In this document: positions 1 to 8,705 of the stretch, piece by piece
Position numbering within the stretch: the stretch's first letter is position 1
Layout of the letters: each line of letters starts with the position of its first letter
Assembly (NCBI GenBank): GCA_030528145.1
Contig: JAUMZK010000003.1
Location: 1 to 64,000 of the forward strand
Source of the DNA: Actinomycetaceae bacterium
GTDB lineage: Bacteria > Actinomycetota > Actinomycetes > Actinomycetales > Actinomycetaceae
Length of the DNA stretch: 64,000 bases
Direction of reading: 5' to 3'
Position numbers and translations under genes: made by a program
The notes under the pieces: generated by a model
What the model saw: the letters and a program-made list of their open reading frames with translations, nothing else
What the model was told of the DNA's origin: nothing
The model's database searches: none

Positions 1-579
1 GTTAGCGTGCCGCGCTCATTAGCATGGTGTGGGTTGAAGGATAACCTGAATGGGTGTTACCAGCCCGCGCACAGTAAACATACTAATCCTGCCCGTGAAA
101 GCAAGAGCCCGGTACTAACAATGGGCATGGTCCACTCCTGGGCACAAACCCTAAACCTAAACCCTCTACCCGCATTACGCCAACCCATCACCAGTGAAGT
201 AATAGCCGGGCAACCACCCGTAATCGCCTACACTAACCCTGCTAGCACACAAAAATACGCCACTAACATTGGTGGCACTAACATAAGCCTAATGGCAATA
301 CCCGTTGCATATAAGTGGGAATGGGGAGACGGAGACAAAACCACCACCCACACGCCCGGGGCGAAATACCCTCACGAAACCATCACACACGCCTACCAGC
401 CCGCAAAGCGACGCCAAATAAAACTAACCGTCACCTATGATGCTTACCTGTCTATAGCAGCAAGCCCTTACCGCCTCCTCCCTTTCACCCTACAAACCAA
501 CAGTGTTTCCACCCCGTTTAAAGTACTCAAAGTCGGCATCGTCCTAACCGATAACACCGAAAAACAACCACACCACTAA
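1..579 (+). CDS. PKD-like domain protein, C-terminal part (5' end outside window)
   Basis: The reading frame is open from base 1, so the gene probably starts left of the window; the first possible in-window start is GTG at 7. About 190 residues are visible. Residues 103-110 (YKWEWGDG) followed by THAY at 127-130 and a beta-rich tail match the core of a PKD domain, an immunoglobulin-like fold common in surface and secreted proteins. I see no signal peptide or sortase motif in this part, and the end (KQPHH) is not an LPXTG anchor. Codon use is unlike the neighbours, with many CTA leucine and AAC/ACC codons, and the GAGGRCG heptamer common elsewhere is absent. The PKD assignment rests on the short motif only. 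It may belong to an acquired or fast-evolving element. Confidence 0.5.
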   Translation, partial: VSVPRSLAWCGLKDNLNGCYQPAHSKHTNPARESKSPVLTMGMVHSWAQTLNLNPLPALRQPITSEVIAGQPPVIAYTNPASTQKYATNIGGTNISLMAIPVAYKWEWGDGDKTTTHTPGAKYPHETITHAYQPAKRRQIKLTVTYDAYLSIAASPYRLLPFTLQTNSVSTPFKVLKVGIVLTDNTEKQPHH

Positions 580-620
580 CACCAAACAAACCATTTCGCT
601 ACCTGTGAGCATGAAGCTAC

Positions 621-687
621 GGGTTTGGGGCGGGCACTAAGGCTCGCCCACGGCAAGACTCACGGGCACCGCACCCGCCCCAAACCC
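621..687. repeat. Perfect 14-bp inverted repeat (possible terminator or structured RNA)
   Basis: Bases 621-634 (GGGTTTGGGGCGGG) and 674-687 are exact reverse complements separated by 39 bases. It lies between the PKD-like gene and the convergent end of the rbs operon. Neither side carries a clear T-run, so intrinsic termination is only possible. The rest of 580-795 shows no convincing gene. Confidence 0.5.
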
Positions 688-795
688 CACACGCTAGCTC
701 TAAAACCGCGACCCGACCAGACGCCCTCGGGAAACTACGGACGACAGTACATGCGAGGGCAAATCATTTCGCTGACGCCTCGGCACAAGCCCTAT

Positions 796-1179
796 TTAGA
801 AAGGTACGCCGCAGCGCAAGATTACGTTGGCCCAGGGGGTAGCTTCACCAGTGCGGATCACGAAAGCGGTGTCCGCGATCTGTTGTTTTAGGTTTTCGTG
901 ACTGGTAGTTTCGAGTGCGACCGGAATTTGTTGCATCCATGTTTCCGCGCAGGTGCCACCTGCCTCCTCTGCGTAAGTGCCACCTTCTACTGCGACTTCT
1001 GCGAGTATTGCTTGCAGTACGGGAAGGAACCGGGGTACTCCAAATACTACAGATAGGTCGACTACGGGGATGTGGCGCGGTATCGGCAACCCGCAGTCGG
1101 CTATCGCGAACGTATCTTTGTGTCCTAGTCGCGCTATTTGTGCGGATAATTCCCGGTTCAGTATTCCCGCTTTTTTCAA
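796..1179 (-). CDS. rbsD: D-ribose pyranase RbsD
   Basis: At 127 residues it is close to the usual RbsD length (about 130-139). The N-terminus MKKAGILNRELSAQIARLGH, the IADCGLPIP segment and the C-terminal VILRCGVPF are characteristic of the family. RbsD interconverts the beta-pyranose and beta-furanose forms of D-ribose in the cytoplasm, feeding ribokinase. It is the last gene of the rbs operon. The start appears to be TTG at 1179, one base after the rbsK stop, with an AAGGGA ribosome binding site inside the end of rbsK, so translation is probably coupled. This recognition is secure; the TTG start is inferred from spacing. Confidence 0.92.
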   Translation of the reverse strand: MKKAGILNRELSAQIARLGHKDTFAIADCGLPIPRHIPVVDLSVVFGVPRFLPVLQAILAEVAVEGGTYAEEAGGTCAETWMQQIPVALETTSHENLKQQIADTAFVIRTGEATPWANVILRCGVPF

Positions 1180-1180
1180 G

Positions 1181-2233
1181 TTATTTCCCTTTCATACCTT
1201 GGTGAACTTTCCAATATGAGTCTTGCGCACCGACATGTTTGACTGTTTCGGCTGCAAATCGGGTAGCTTTTTGTGCGCTTTCCTGCAAGGTTTTTCCCTG
1301 ACCTAAGTGGGCGGCGAGGACGCCCACGAAAGCGTCTCCTGCTCCCACAGTATCGATGGCTTGGGTAGGCGCTGCGGGGACGTGCTCTGTGACTATGGTT
1401 TCGCTCCCGTTTTGGTTTTGCCGCCAACCCAGGATTGCTCCAGCTGCACCGAGTGTTGCTACCACGCTAGGGACCCCCTCGCACAACAGTTCTCGTACTA
1501 TCGCTTCTTCTTCTGAATAATCCGTTGGGTTGGTTTTATCTGCGAACTTCGCATCGTCCTCGTGAGCGTCACTGTCATCCACGCCTCCCCCCACGTTTTC
1601 GTTCGCGTTCATCGCATCATCGTCCGCAGCCCCCACAGCGTCACTTATATTTTTCAGGCAGCGCAGTGCGGTGCGGGCTTCGTGTTCGTTGACTACCAGC
1701 GGGTTGGCTTGACGCAACACGACTGGATCTATTTCGAGGGCGGGTGCCAGGTTGAATATTGTTCGGATTCCGCTTTCTTGGGCGGCTTTTGTCATTTCGA
1801 GGACGCATTCCAACGGCACTTCGGCTTGCATTACTAGCACGTCGGCGCTCTTAAGTGCGGCTTTCGCCCATTCAAGGTTGGAAGCGTCCATGTCACCGTT
1901 AGCGCCGGGAACAACAATTATTGTGTTTTCACCGTTTTCCGCAACGGTCACCACGGCTAATCCGGTTGGTTCGGTGCTGGTTTGCACGTGATGCAGGTTC
2001 ACTCCGGCTTTCCGCAGTGACGCGAGGGCGATTTCAGCGTTGGTGTCTTCTCCCACTTTCCCTATCATGGTGGTGGTTGCGCCCGCCAGCGCGGCGGCAA
2101 GCGCCTGATTTGCGCCTTTGCCGCCAGCACTGGTGATTCCGCCGCCTCCGAGCACGGTTTCTCCGGGGCGCGGGTGTTTTCTAGTGGTCAGATTTAGATC
2201 AACGTTTAGTGATCCGAATACTGCGACGCTCAT
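1181..2233 (-). CDS. rbsK: Ribokinase RbsK with an acidic insertion
   Basis: PfkB-family sugar kinase, 350 residues against about 305 for typical ribokinases. It phosphorylates D-ribose to ribose 5-phosphate with ATP. The N-terminal GSLNVDL and GGKGANQALAAA segments and the C-terminal DTVGAGDAF anion-hole/catalytic-base motif (about 289-297) are intact. Extra length comes from a low-complexity, Asp/Glu/Asn-rich stretch at about residues 196-240, placed after the conserved NEHEA motif where E. coli RbsK has only a short helix. The first base of its ATG overlaps the rbsB stop (ATGA), indicating coupled translation. The insertion is unlikely to touch the active site, but its role is unknown. Confidence 0.93.
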   Translation of the reverse strand: MSVAVFGSLNVDLNLTTRKHPRPGETVLGGGGITSAGGKGANQALAAALAGATTTMIGKVGEDTNAEIALASLRKAGVNLHHVQTSTEPTGLAVVTVAENGENTIIVVPGANGDMDASNLEWAKAALKSADVLVMQAEVPLECVLEMTKAAQESGIRTIFNLAPALEIDPVVLRQANPLVVNEHEARTALRCLKNISDAVGAADDDAMNANENVGGGVDDSDAHEDDAKFADKTNPTDYSEEEAIVRELLCEGVPSVVATLGAAGAILGWRQNQNGSETIVTEHVPAAPTQAIDTVGAGDAFVGVLAAHLGQGKTLQESAQKATRFAAETVKHVGAQDSYWKVHQGMKGK

Positions 2234-3180
2234 TTTTGGTACTCCGCCACGGTGTCTTTGGAAACTATTTTCACTTCGACAGGCAGAGTTTTCTTCACTT
2301 GTTTCTTTTCGAGGACGGAAATTGCTTGATCTACTGCCATTTTACCTAGTTCTTTGGGCTGTTGGGCGACAGTTCCGAGCATGGTGCCGGATTTGATAGC
2401 ATTCAGTCCGTCATCAGTTCCGTCAAATCCGAATACGAGGACGTCTTTCCCAGCTTTGGCGCCGAGGGCTTTGACTGCGCCCAACGCTATTTCGTCGTTT
2501 TGCGCAAATATAGCTTTGACACCAGGGTGGGCTTGCATCAGGTTGGTGGTAACGTCTAGACCCTGGGCACGGTCAAAGTTAGCGGTTTGGGAGGCGACAA
2601 CTTTGATGCCAGGGAAGGCTTTGATTCCTTCTTCAAAGCCCTTCCCACGGTCTCTAGCGGCAGAAGTTCCGGGCACACCTTGGAGCACTATCATTTCTCC
2701 GGTTCCCCCGAGGGATTTGGCAATGGTCTGGGCGGCGAGTTTGCCTCCGGCCACGTTATCACTGGAGACAAAAGATGCCAGCTTACCGGTGCTGACACCA
2801 CGGTCGATTGCGATTACGGGAATATTGGAGCTATTTAATTGGCTCACTGATGGACCAGCCGCATCGGAGTCTACCGGGTTGATTATGACTGCTCCCACGT
2901 TTTTGCTGACTGCATTGGAGATTTGGTTTGCTTGAGTGGCAGAGTCGTTTTGCGCGTCGGATACTTCCAAGTTGTATCCTTTGGCTTTGGCTTCCGCTTT
3001 GGCGCCGTCACTGAGGTCGACAAAGAATGGGTTATTGAGGGTAGATACCATTAGTGCCAGGTTTTTGCCGCCCCCGCTGGCACTTCCGGCGCTGCCATTA
3101 TTTGAGCAGGCGCTCAGACCTAACGTCACCATTGCGAACATGGCACCTACGGAAATGGCTTTTACCAGTTGTTTCTTCAT
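2230..3180 (-). CDS. rbsB: Ribose ABC transporter substrate-binding lipoprotein RbsB
   Basis: Periplasmic-binding-protein-like (family 4) solute receptor of 316 residues. A lipoprotein signal (residues 1-24, lipobox LSAC with Cys25) anchors it to the outer face of the membrane, as expected for a Gram-positive receptor. The motif STLNNPFFVDLSDGAK and later GFDGTDDGLNAI fit ribose/allose-binding proteins. A good ribosome binding site (AAAGGACAG) precedes the ATG at 3180. About 120 bases separate it from rbsC, the widest gap in the operon, which could hold an internal promoter or an mRNA processing site for higher receptor expression; I see no clear hairpin there. Confidence 0.92.
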   Translation of the reverse strand: MKKQLVKAISVGAMFAMVTLGLSACSNNGSAGSASGGGKNLALMVSTLNNPFFVDLSDGAKAEAKAKGYNLEVSDAQNDSATQANQISNAVSKNVGAVIINPVDSDAAGPSVSQLNSSNIPVIAIDRGVSTGKLASFVSSDNVAGGKLAAQTIAKSLGGTGEMIVLQGVPGTSAARDRGKGFEEGIKAFPGIKVVASQTANFDRAQGLDVTTNLMQAHPGVKAIFAQNDEIALGAVKALGAKAGKDVLVFGFDGTDDGLNAIKSGTMLGTVAQQPKELGKMAVDQAISVLEKKQVKKTLPVEVKIVSKDTVAEYQK

Positions 3181-3300
3181 TTCTGTCCTTTTCTGCCGAG
3201 CAGGTGTTTTGAAATATTTCCTGTGATGGTTGCAACTACTTTGGATTTTTCGGGCTTTACGCCGCTTGTTTGCCTTTGCAGTAATTTCGTGGTTTCTGAT

Positions 3301-4299
3301 CTAGTGTGCGGATTCTTTGTTCTTTATGGCGTCAATTCCAACGGCTACCGCTATTACTGCGCCGATGACGACTTGTTGCCAAAATGAGGGCACGTTCATG
3401 ATGTTAAGACCGTTTCGTATTACGGCCAATAAGAGGGCGCCTACTACAGTTCCTGATATTTTACCGGCACCGCCTGCTAAGGATGCGCCCCCGATTACTA
3501 CAGCGGCGATGGCGTCCAGTTCGTATCCGGCTCCGGCTTGGGCTCCGGCTGAATTCAATCGTCCTGCCAGCACCATGCCAGCGATAGAGGCGTATAGCCC
3601 ACACAGCACGAATACGCTAACTTGTACTCGTCGCACGGGAATGCCCGATAGTCGTGCGGCTTCAATGTTGCCGCCAACAGCGTACATCGCCCGTCCCACA
3701 GCAGTGCGGTTCAATATAAAGGAAGCCACTATACCCGCCAGAACAAAAATCAGGATTGGGGCTGGAATGACGCCCAGGCTTGCGCCCATTACGTTTACCG
3801 AGGGCGCTGCGGCTATCGGTTTACCTTGGGATATTACCAGTGTGAGTCCGCGCGCAATAGAGAGCATCGCCAGCGTGGCAATGAATGATGGCAAACGAAA
3901 ATAGGCGTTAGCAATACCGTTTATTGCACCGCCGAAAATCCCGGTTATCAAACCGATTATGGCCGCTAGCCAGCTGGGTACGCCCCCAACCGTGTACACG
4001 TACGCGGACACCATGGCTGACAGTGCCAACATGGATCCCACCGACAGATCGATGCCTGCGGATACGATCACAAACGTCATACCGAATGCCAAAATTGCCG
4101 TAACCGCGCTTTGCACGCCAATCTGCGTTATGTTTCCAACTGACCAAAACACCGGCGATATTATGCTGAGGGCAATAGCCAGCACAATTAAACCCACTAA
4201 GGCCCCATTATTGGCGAGAAATCGTTTCACTTGCTGAGCAGCGAGATGATGTTTTTTAGCGCTTTGCACAGAGGTAGAGCTTTTTTCTTGCGTTTTCAC
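3301..4299 (-). CDS. rbsC: Ribose ABC transporter permease RbsC
   Basis: A 332-residue polytopic membrane protein of the branched-chain/sugar (BPD_transp_2) permease family. Hydrophobic segments run through most of the protein after a polar N-terminus of about 30 residues. The conserved block AAVVIGGASLAGGAGKISGT near residue 260, the cytoplasmic loop contacting the ATPase, is present. With RbsA and RbsB it imports D-ribose. It lies 13 bases downstream of rbsA, consistent with a single transcript. Length and motif order are normal. Confidence 0.93.
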   Translation of the reverse strand: MKTQEKSSTSVQSAKKHHLAAQQVKRFLANNGALVGLIVLAIALSIISPVFWSVGNITQIGVQSAVTAILAFGMTFVIVSAGIDLSVGSMLALSAMVSAYVYTVGGVPSWLAAIIGLITGIFGGAINGIANAYFRLPSFIATLAMLSIARGLTLVISQGKPIAAAPSVNVMGASLGVIPAPILIFVLAGIVASFILNRTAVGRAMYAVGGNIEAARLSGIPVRRVQVSVFVLCGLYASIAGMVLAGRLNSAGAQAGAGYELDAIAAVVIGGASLAGGAGKISGTVVGALLLAVIRNGLNIMNVPSFWQQVVIGAVIAVAVGIDAIKNKESAH

Positions 4300-4312
4300 T
4301 ATTATTCCCTTT

Positions 4313-5809
4313 TTATTTTTCGGTAAGTTCGGTAACGTTTGATACTGCTAAAGTCATTATTTCGTCTTGCGTTGCGCTTTTACCGTCAAGTTCTCCAGCA
4401 ATTCTACCTTCGGACATTACCAGAATTCGATCCGACATTCCCAGTATTTCCGGCAGCTCACTAGATACCATTACTACGGCACCTCCGCTAGCCACAATAT
4501 TATTAATTAATTCGTATATTTCCACTTTTGCGCCGACGTCAACACCACGCGTGGGTTCGTCCAGCAGCAGCAGTTTTGCGCCTGACATTACCCACCTGCC
4601 AAAGACAATCTTTTGTTGGTTACCGCCGGATAATTCTTTTACTTTTTGCGAAGCATTCCCCATGCGAACTTTAAGTTTTTTCGCCACTTCGTCTGCTTCA
4701 CTAGCCAGTTTTTGCCGGGGTACGATTCCCATTTTCGAGGACGGCAGTAACGTGGAGTATGTAAGGTTTTCGGTTACGGATGCGCCCAGTACCAATCCTT
4801 GCCCTTTGCGGTCTTCGGGAACCAGTCCGACACCTAAGCCGATTTTCTTAGAGATTTCCGCCGTTTTCAGCGCAGTGCCGCGATAATTTACCGTCCCGCT
4901 GTCGTAGTGGTCAGCACCGCTGATGGCTCGCAGTACTTCAGTTCGCCCTGCCCCTACCAGCCCCGCAATACCCAGTACTTCACCCTCGTGTACATTGAAA
5001 CTTATGTCCTTGAATTTCCTGACAGAAGTCAGGTTTTTTACTTCGAGGACAGTCGGTCCTTTTTGGACTTTACGGGGTGGGAATTGCTGGTCTATTGGTC
5101 GACCTACCATCAGTTTCACAAGCTCTGCTTCTGGTGTTTTTGCATCAACTTCGGCGACTAAATTTCCGTCTCGCAGTACCGATACGGTGTCCCCAATTTC
5201 AGCGAGTTCGTTCAAGTGATGGGAAATGAATATCATGGCGACGCCGCGTTGTTTCAATTTACGCATCAGGTCAAATAGGATTTCTATTTCTTTGGTTGTA
5301 AGCGCCGCAGTGGGTTCGTCGAGGACGATTATTTGCGAATCCTGCGACAGGGCTTTCGCAATTTCGACTAATTGCTGCCCGGCAATCCCAAGCTCCCCTA
5401 CAGGTTGATCTAAGCTAACTTCCAGTCCGACCATTTCAAGGGCGGCACGCGCTTTTTCTAGCATTTTCCTGCGGTCGACTACGCCGAACCGAGTCGGCAG
5501 TTTACCAAGCATTAGGTTCTCGGCAATACTCATTTTAGGCACCAGGTTTAGTTCCTGGTGAATAACAGAGATCCCACGTTCTTCTGCGTCTTTCACACCG
5601 TTGATTTTGACGGTTTCTCCGTCTAGTAATATTTCACCTTTATCAGCCGCATGAATGCCAGCAATTATTTTAATAAGAGTGGATTTTCCAGCACCATTCT
5701 CGCCTAATAATACGTGTACTTTACCAGGTTTTACCGTGAGTGAAATGTCTTTGAGTACATCAACCGGACCAAATGATTTATAGATATGTTTAAGCTGCAG
5801 AGTAGTCAT
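4313..5809 (-). CDS. rbsA: Ribose ABC transporter ATP-binding protein RbsA (tandem ATPase)
   Basis: A 498-residue double nucleotide-binding-domain protein, the usual size for RbsA/MglA. The first domain has Walker A GENGAGKST, a Q-loop HQEL, a degenerate signature (LGIAGQQLVEIAKAL) and Walker B IIVLDEPTAAL. The second has GLVGAGRTEVLR in place of a canonical Walker A, signature LSGGNQQK and LLLDEPTRGVDVG. This asymmetry is normal for the family. Its start overlaps the rbsR stop by 4 bases (ATGA, 5806-5809), so it is translated with the regulator. Confidence 0.94.
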   Translation of the reverse strand: MTTLQLKHIYKSFGPVDVLKDISLTVKPGKVHVLLGENGAGKSTLIKIIAGIHAADKGEILLDGETVKINGVKDAEERGISVIHQELNLVPKMSIAENLMLGKLPTRFGVVDRRKMLEKARAALEMVGLEVSLDQPVGELGIAGQQLVEIAKALSQDSQIIVLDEPTAALTTKEIEILFDLMRKLKQRGVAMIFISHHLNELAEIGDTVSVLRDGNLVAEVDAKTPEAELVKLMVGRPIDQQFPPRKVQKGPTVLEVKNLTSVRKFKDISFNVHEGEVLGIAGLVGAGRTEVLRAISGADHYDSGTVNYRGTALKTAEISKKIGLGVGLVPEDRKGQGLVLGASVTENLTYSTLLPSSKMGIVPRQKLASEADEVAKKLKVRMGNASQKVKELSGGNQQKIVFGRWVMSGAKLLLLDEPTRGVDVGAKVEIYELINNIVASGGAVVMVSSELPEILGMSDRILVMSEGRIAGELDGKSATQDEIMTLAVSNVTELTEK

Positions 5810-6801
5810 TTACTCAGGGCTCCTTTGCGCGGTTTTCCAGTAGATTTACGAACTATTAATTTAGTGGGTATGCGACTGCCTTTGACTTGTTTATTCTCCA
5901 GCAGATCTACCAATATTTTCACGGCGCGGCGGCTCATTTCGGCGACCTCTTGACCGATTGTGGTAAGCGGCGGGTGCAAATGTTCCATTATGGGCAAGTC
6001 GTCATATCCAATTACGGACAGATCGTTGGGAATCTTCACACCTTTTCGGCTGAGGTATTGCAACACCGGCCACATATTTGGCGCGTAGGCAAATAGTACT
6101 GCTGTCGCATCACTGTTCACCCATTCCTCATAGAGCTGCGCGGGGGTAGCACCTTTCGCGTTCACCCCGGTTGCCAGCCCCAATTCAGTTCCAATTTTTT
6201 CAAACGCTTCTTGTCTTTCGCGCACCGTAGAAGTATCTTCAATTCCGGATACGAGGGCGATGCGCCGGTGCCCCTGTTCTTTCAGGTACGTAAGGGCCGC
6301 GCGTATTCCCGATGCTGCTTCCGATCCGACGTAGGGAACGTCGTAATTTGGCGCTGCGCGGTCGACAAACACTACGGGTACTCCCCGGGCGAGGATCTTG
6401 TCTAAGGCTGGTGATTTTTTAGAGTGGATAGCCAGCACCATACCGTCGACGCGATGCTCAAGAGCTTTTTCAAGGAATTCTTCTTGTTTTTGGTAATCTT
6501 CTGAAGCATTCCCCAAAATCATCACCAGGTCGTTCTCGGCCAGTTCGGTTTGCAGGGCATGCGCTAACAGACCGAAATACGGGTTGCGTACATCCGACAC
6601 GAGGGCGGCTACCACACCTTGTCGTTGTACGCGGAGGGAGCGGGCTACTCCATTGGGGACATAGTGAAGTTTTTGTGCGGCTTTGGTGACGGCATCGCGA
6701 GATGCTTCAGAAGCTGTTCCTCCCGCAAATACGCGCGAGACCGTAGCCACGGAAACGTGGGCTTCCCTAGCTACTTCCTTGATGGTCACATGCGTTCTCA
6801 T
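5806..6801 (-). CDS. rbsR: LacI-family ribose repressor RbsR
   Basis: A 331-residue LacI/GalR-type regulator. Residues 5-30 (VTIKEVAREAHVSVATVSRVF) form the helix-turn-helix and hinge start, followed by a periplasmic-binding-like effector domain (GNASEDYQKQEEFLE, VVFVDRAAP, GYDDLPIMEHL). It is the first gene of the rbs operon, so it most likely represses its own operon and is released by ribose or a ribose derivative. A 16-base imperfect palindrome at 6833-6848, 32 bases upstream of the start, is its probable operator. The effector is inferred from operon context, not from specific residues. Confidence 0.9.
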   Translation of the reverse strand: MRTHVTIKEVAREAHVSVATVSRVFAGGTASEASRDAVTKAAQKLHYVPNGVARSLRVQRQGVVAALVSDVRNPYFGLLAHALQTELAENDLVMILGNASEDYQKQEEFLEKALEHRVDGMVLAIHSKKSPALDKILARGVPVVFVDRAAPNYDVPYVGSEAASGIRAALTYLKEQGHRRIALVSGIEDTSTVRERQEAFEKIGTELGLATGVNAKGATPAQLYEEWVNSDATAVLFAYAPNMWPVLQYLSRKGVKIPNDLSVIGYDDLPIMEHLHPPLTTIGQEVAEMSRRAVKILVDLLENKQVKGSRIPTKLIVRKSTGKPRKGALSK

Positions 6802-6832
6802 TTAGGCTCCATCGCGCACTATAATCAATTAC

Positions 6833-6848
6833 GTGTAAACGATTACAC
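6833..6848 (-). promoter_or_regulatory. Probable LacI-type operator for rbsR operon
   Basis: GTGTAAACGATTACAC has arms GTGTAA and TTACAC and a central CG, typical of LacI-family operators. It sits just upstream of rbsR, the first gene of the operon, where a bound repressor would block the promoter. Nothing similar was noticed upstream of the CUT1 sugar operon. Confidence 0.6.
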
Positions 6849-7123
6849 ACAATCTAAACTGGTGCAACTACAATTTCGTGACCGCTCCCCAGATTTTTCC
6901 TTCTTCGTCTAGTTACGCAACAGTTTCCCCAGTTTAACAGCCTTTGCAGCCGTTTTTCAGATACCTACCGACAGTTATCCTTACTGAATATACTCCTTTG
7001 TGACTTTCCTTAGCACTTTCCCCAGACACTAAAGCTAAGCGCTAACGCGCGCCCTCTTCCACACCCCACCCACGCATACCCCGCACGCCCCCACCCGCAG
7101 ACTCTAAGCCCACAGACACCAAA
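6849..7123. other. Intergenic stretch without recognised gene
   Basis: Lies between the rbs operator region and the galE terminator. No open frame here looks like a real protein and no tRNA-like fold was seen. It probably holds the rbs promoter and spacer only. Confidence 0.5.
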
Positions 7124-7156
7124 ATTGCCCGCAGGCGAACTCGCTCTGCGGGCAAT
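7124..7156 (-). terminator. Intrinsic terminator of galE
   Basis: Arms ATTGCCCGCAG (7124-7134) and CTGCGGGCAAT (7146-7156) pair perfectly over 11 bases. On the minus strand the hairpin is followed by TTTTGG. It sits 11 bases beyond the galE stop. Confidence 0.8.
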
Positions 7157-7166
7157 GTCTTTTCGC

Positions 7167-8171
7167 TTATTCCATGTGGAAGTCTGTAACGTCGATTTGG
7201 CGCGGACCGGCTTGCCAGGCCTGCCACGCTGACTCCAAAATTTCCTTTACGCCATTCTTCGCTTCCCACCCCAGGTCAGTGTTAATGCGCGTGGTATCGC
7301 CAATCAGTTGGGGTGGGTCGCCGGGGCGTCGCCCTTGTTCTTCGGCTTCAAATGCCAACCCAGAAACAATGGCAATACCATCCACTATTTCGCGCACGGA
7401 GGTACCTTCACCGGTTCCCACATTGAACACATTGTGCGGCAATTTAGCGTCCGCAGCCACCAAGTCCAGGGCGTGCAGGTGCGCATCTGCCAAGTCCATA
7501 ATGTGAATGTAGTCGCGAATGCAAGTGCCGTCTGGGGTGGGATAGTCGGTTCCGAAAATCTTGGGACGCTGCCCCCGCGCCAAACGGTCCAACACCATTG
7601 GTACCAGGTTCAACACCGCCGGGTCTGCCAAGTCATCCCAGCCTGCTCCCGCCACATTAAAGTAGCGCAAACCGATCCATTTCAACCCCCACGCGCGCTC
7701 GCAGTCCGCCATCATCCATTCGCCAATCAGCTTAGTTTCGCCGTAAGGATTAATGGGGTGTTTCTGGACGTCCTCTTGCACAATTTGGGTGGGAGGCATC
7801 CCGTATACTGCCGCCGAGGAACTAAAAATCATCTGCTTTACGTCGGCTTCCTGCATTGACTGCAACATGTTCGCCAGTCCACCCACGTTTTGCTGGTAGT
7901 ACCAGGTGGGTTTTTCCATGCTCTCGCCTACCTGTTTCCGGGCAGCGAAGTGGATAACTGCGGTGACGTCCTCGTCAAACATAACCCTAGTGAGCACCGC
8001 CACACTAGATTGGTCCGCGATATCCATTTTTACCAGTTTCGCCTCGCCAATGCGCGTGGCTTCCCCTGTTGACAAGTCGTCAACAACTACTACACGTTCG
8101 CCGCGCTGTTGCAGCATGCGTACCACGTGTGCGCCAATGTAGCCGGCACCGCCAGCAACCAGAATTGCCAT
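7167..8171 (-). CDS. galE: UDP-glucose 4-epimerase GalE
   Basis: A 334-residue extended short-chain dehydrogenase. The NAD-binding GGAGYIGAHVV begins at residue 7, SSSAAVYG supplies the catalytic serine region, and YGETK contains the catalytic Tyr and Lys. RYFNVAGA and RDYIHIMDLADAH are standard GalE segments. It interconverts UDP-galactose and UDP-glucose in the Leloir pathway and supplies UDP-galactose for cell-surface glycans. It follows purE by 9 bases, an operonic spacing although the pathways are unrelated. galK lies about 20 kb away at 27898-29088. Confidence 0.94.
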   Translation of the reverse strand: MAILVAGGAGYIGAHVVRMLQQRGERVVVVDDLSTGEATRIGEAKLVKMDIADQSSVAVLTRVMFDEDVTAVIHFAARKQVGESMEKPTWYYQQNVGGLANMLQSMQEADVKQMIFSSSAAVYGMPPTQIVQEDVQKHPINPYGETKLIGEWMMADCERAWGLKWIGLRYFNVAGAGWDDLADPAVLNLVPMVLDRLARGQRPKIFGTDYPTPDGTCIRDYIHIMDLADAHLHALDLVAADAKLPHNVFNVGTGEGTSVREIVDGIAIVSGLAFEAEEQGRRPGDPPQLIGDTTRINTDLGWEAKNGVKEILESAWQAWQAGPRQIDVTDFHME

Positions 8172-8180
8172 TTGTGTTCC

Positions 8181-8705
8181 TTACTTGGGTTCTGCGTTTT
8201 TTATTTGCGAAATTTGCGTTTGCAGGCGCCGTCCTTTTTCGAGGGCGATTTCCCGCAATTCCTGCGCGTAGCGTTCCAGTTTGCCCCGGATTTCAGCCGC
8301 TTTATCGCCCTCGGCGGCGCCAAGAATGCGTGCTGCCAACAACCCCGCGTTTTTCGCCCCGCCCACCGACACGGTAGCGACCGGAATGCCAGCAGGCATT
8401 TGTACTATTGACAGCAGCGAGTCCATTCCGTCCAAGTATTTCAGTGGCACGGGCACACCAATTACCGGCAAAGTAGTTACCGCAGCCAACATGCCGGGCA
8501 AATGGGCAGCCCCACCCGCCCCCGCAATAATCACTTCGATTCCGCGCTGCGCTGCGCTTTTACCAAAACTAATCATGTCTTCGGGCATGCGGTGGGCGGA
8601 CACCACCTCTGCGGTGTATTCCACGCCCATTTCCGTCAGCACCGCTGCCGCTTGGCGCATGACTGGCCAGTCCGAATCCGAACCCATAACAATTGCGACA
8701 CTCAC
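8181..8705 (-). CDS. purE: N5-carboxyaminoimidazole ribonucleotide mutase PurE
   Basis: Class I PurE, 174 residues. The N-terminal [10 protein letters not shown], the SAHRMPEDM loop and the [11 protein letters not shown] loop carry the family's substrate-binding and catalytic (Ser, Asp, His) residues. It converts N5-CAIR to CAIR in purine synthesis, acting with PurK whose gene immediately precedes it. The start overlaps the purK stop by 4 bases. A charged C-terminal helix of about 25 residues extends past the core domain, which is within normal variation. Confidence 0.94.
   Translation of the reverse strand: MSVAIVMGSDSDWPVMRQAAAVLTEMGVEYTAEVVSAHRMPEDMISFGKSAAQRGIEVIIAGAGGAAHLPGMLAAVTTLPVIGVPVPLKYLDGMDSLLSIVQMPAGIPVATVSVGGAKNAGLLAARILGAAEGDKAAEIRGKLERYAQELREIALEKGRRLQTQISQIKNAEPK

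Noticed and set aside
150..175. CCCTAAACCTAAACCCT string resembling telomere repeats
   Set aside because: It is short, within an open reading frame (Thr-Leu-Asn-Leu-Asn-Pro) and not extended as a tandem array.
625..891. 88-codon open frame on the plus strand
   Set aside because: It overlaps the inverted repeat and the end of rbsD, and the translation shows no recognisable protein features.
7308..7859. 183-codon plus-strand open frame inside galE
   Set aside because: Antisense shadow of a confident gene; the translation has no domain. The same applies to the other long antisense frames, for example 19128-19805 in typA and 39687-40226 in the sugar-binding protein.
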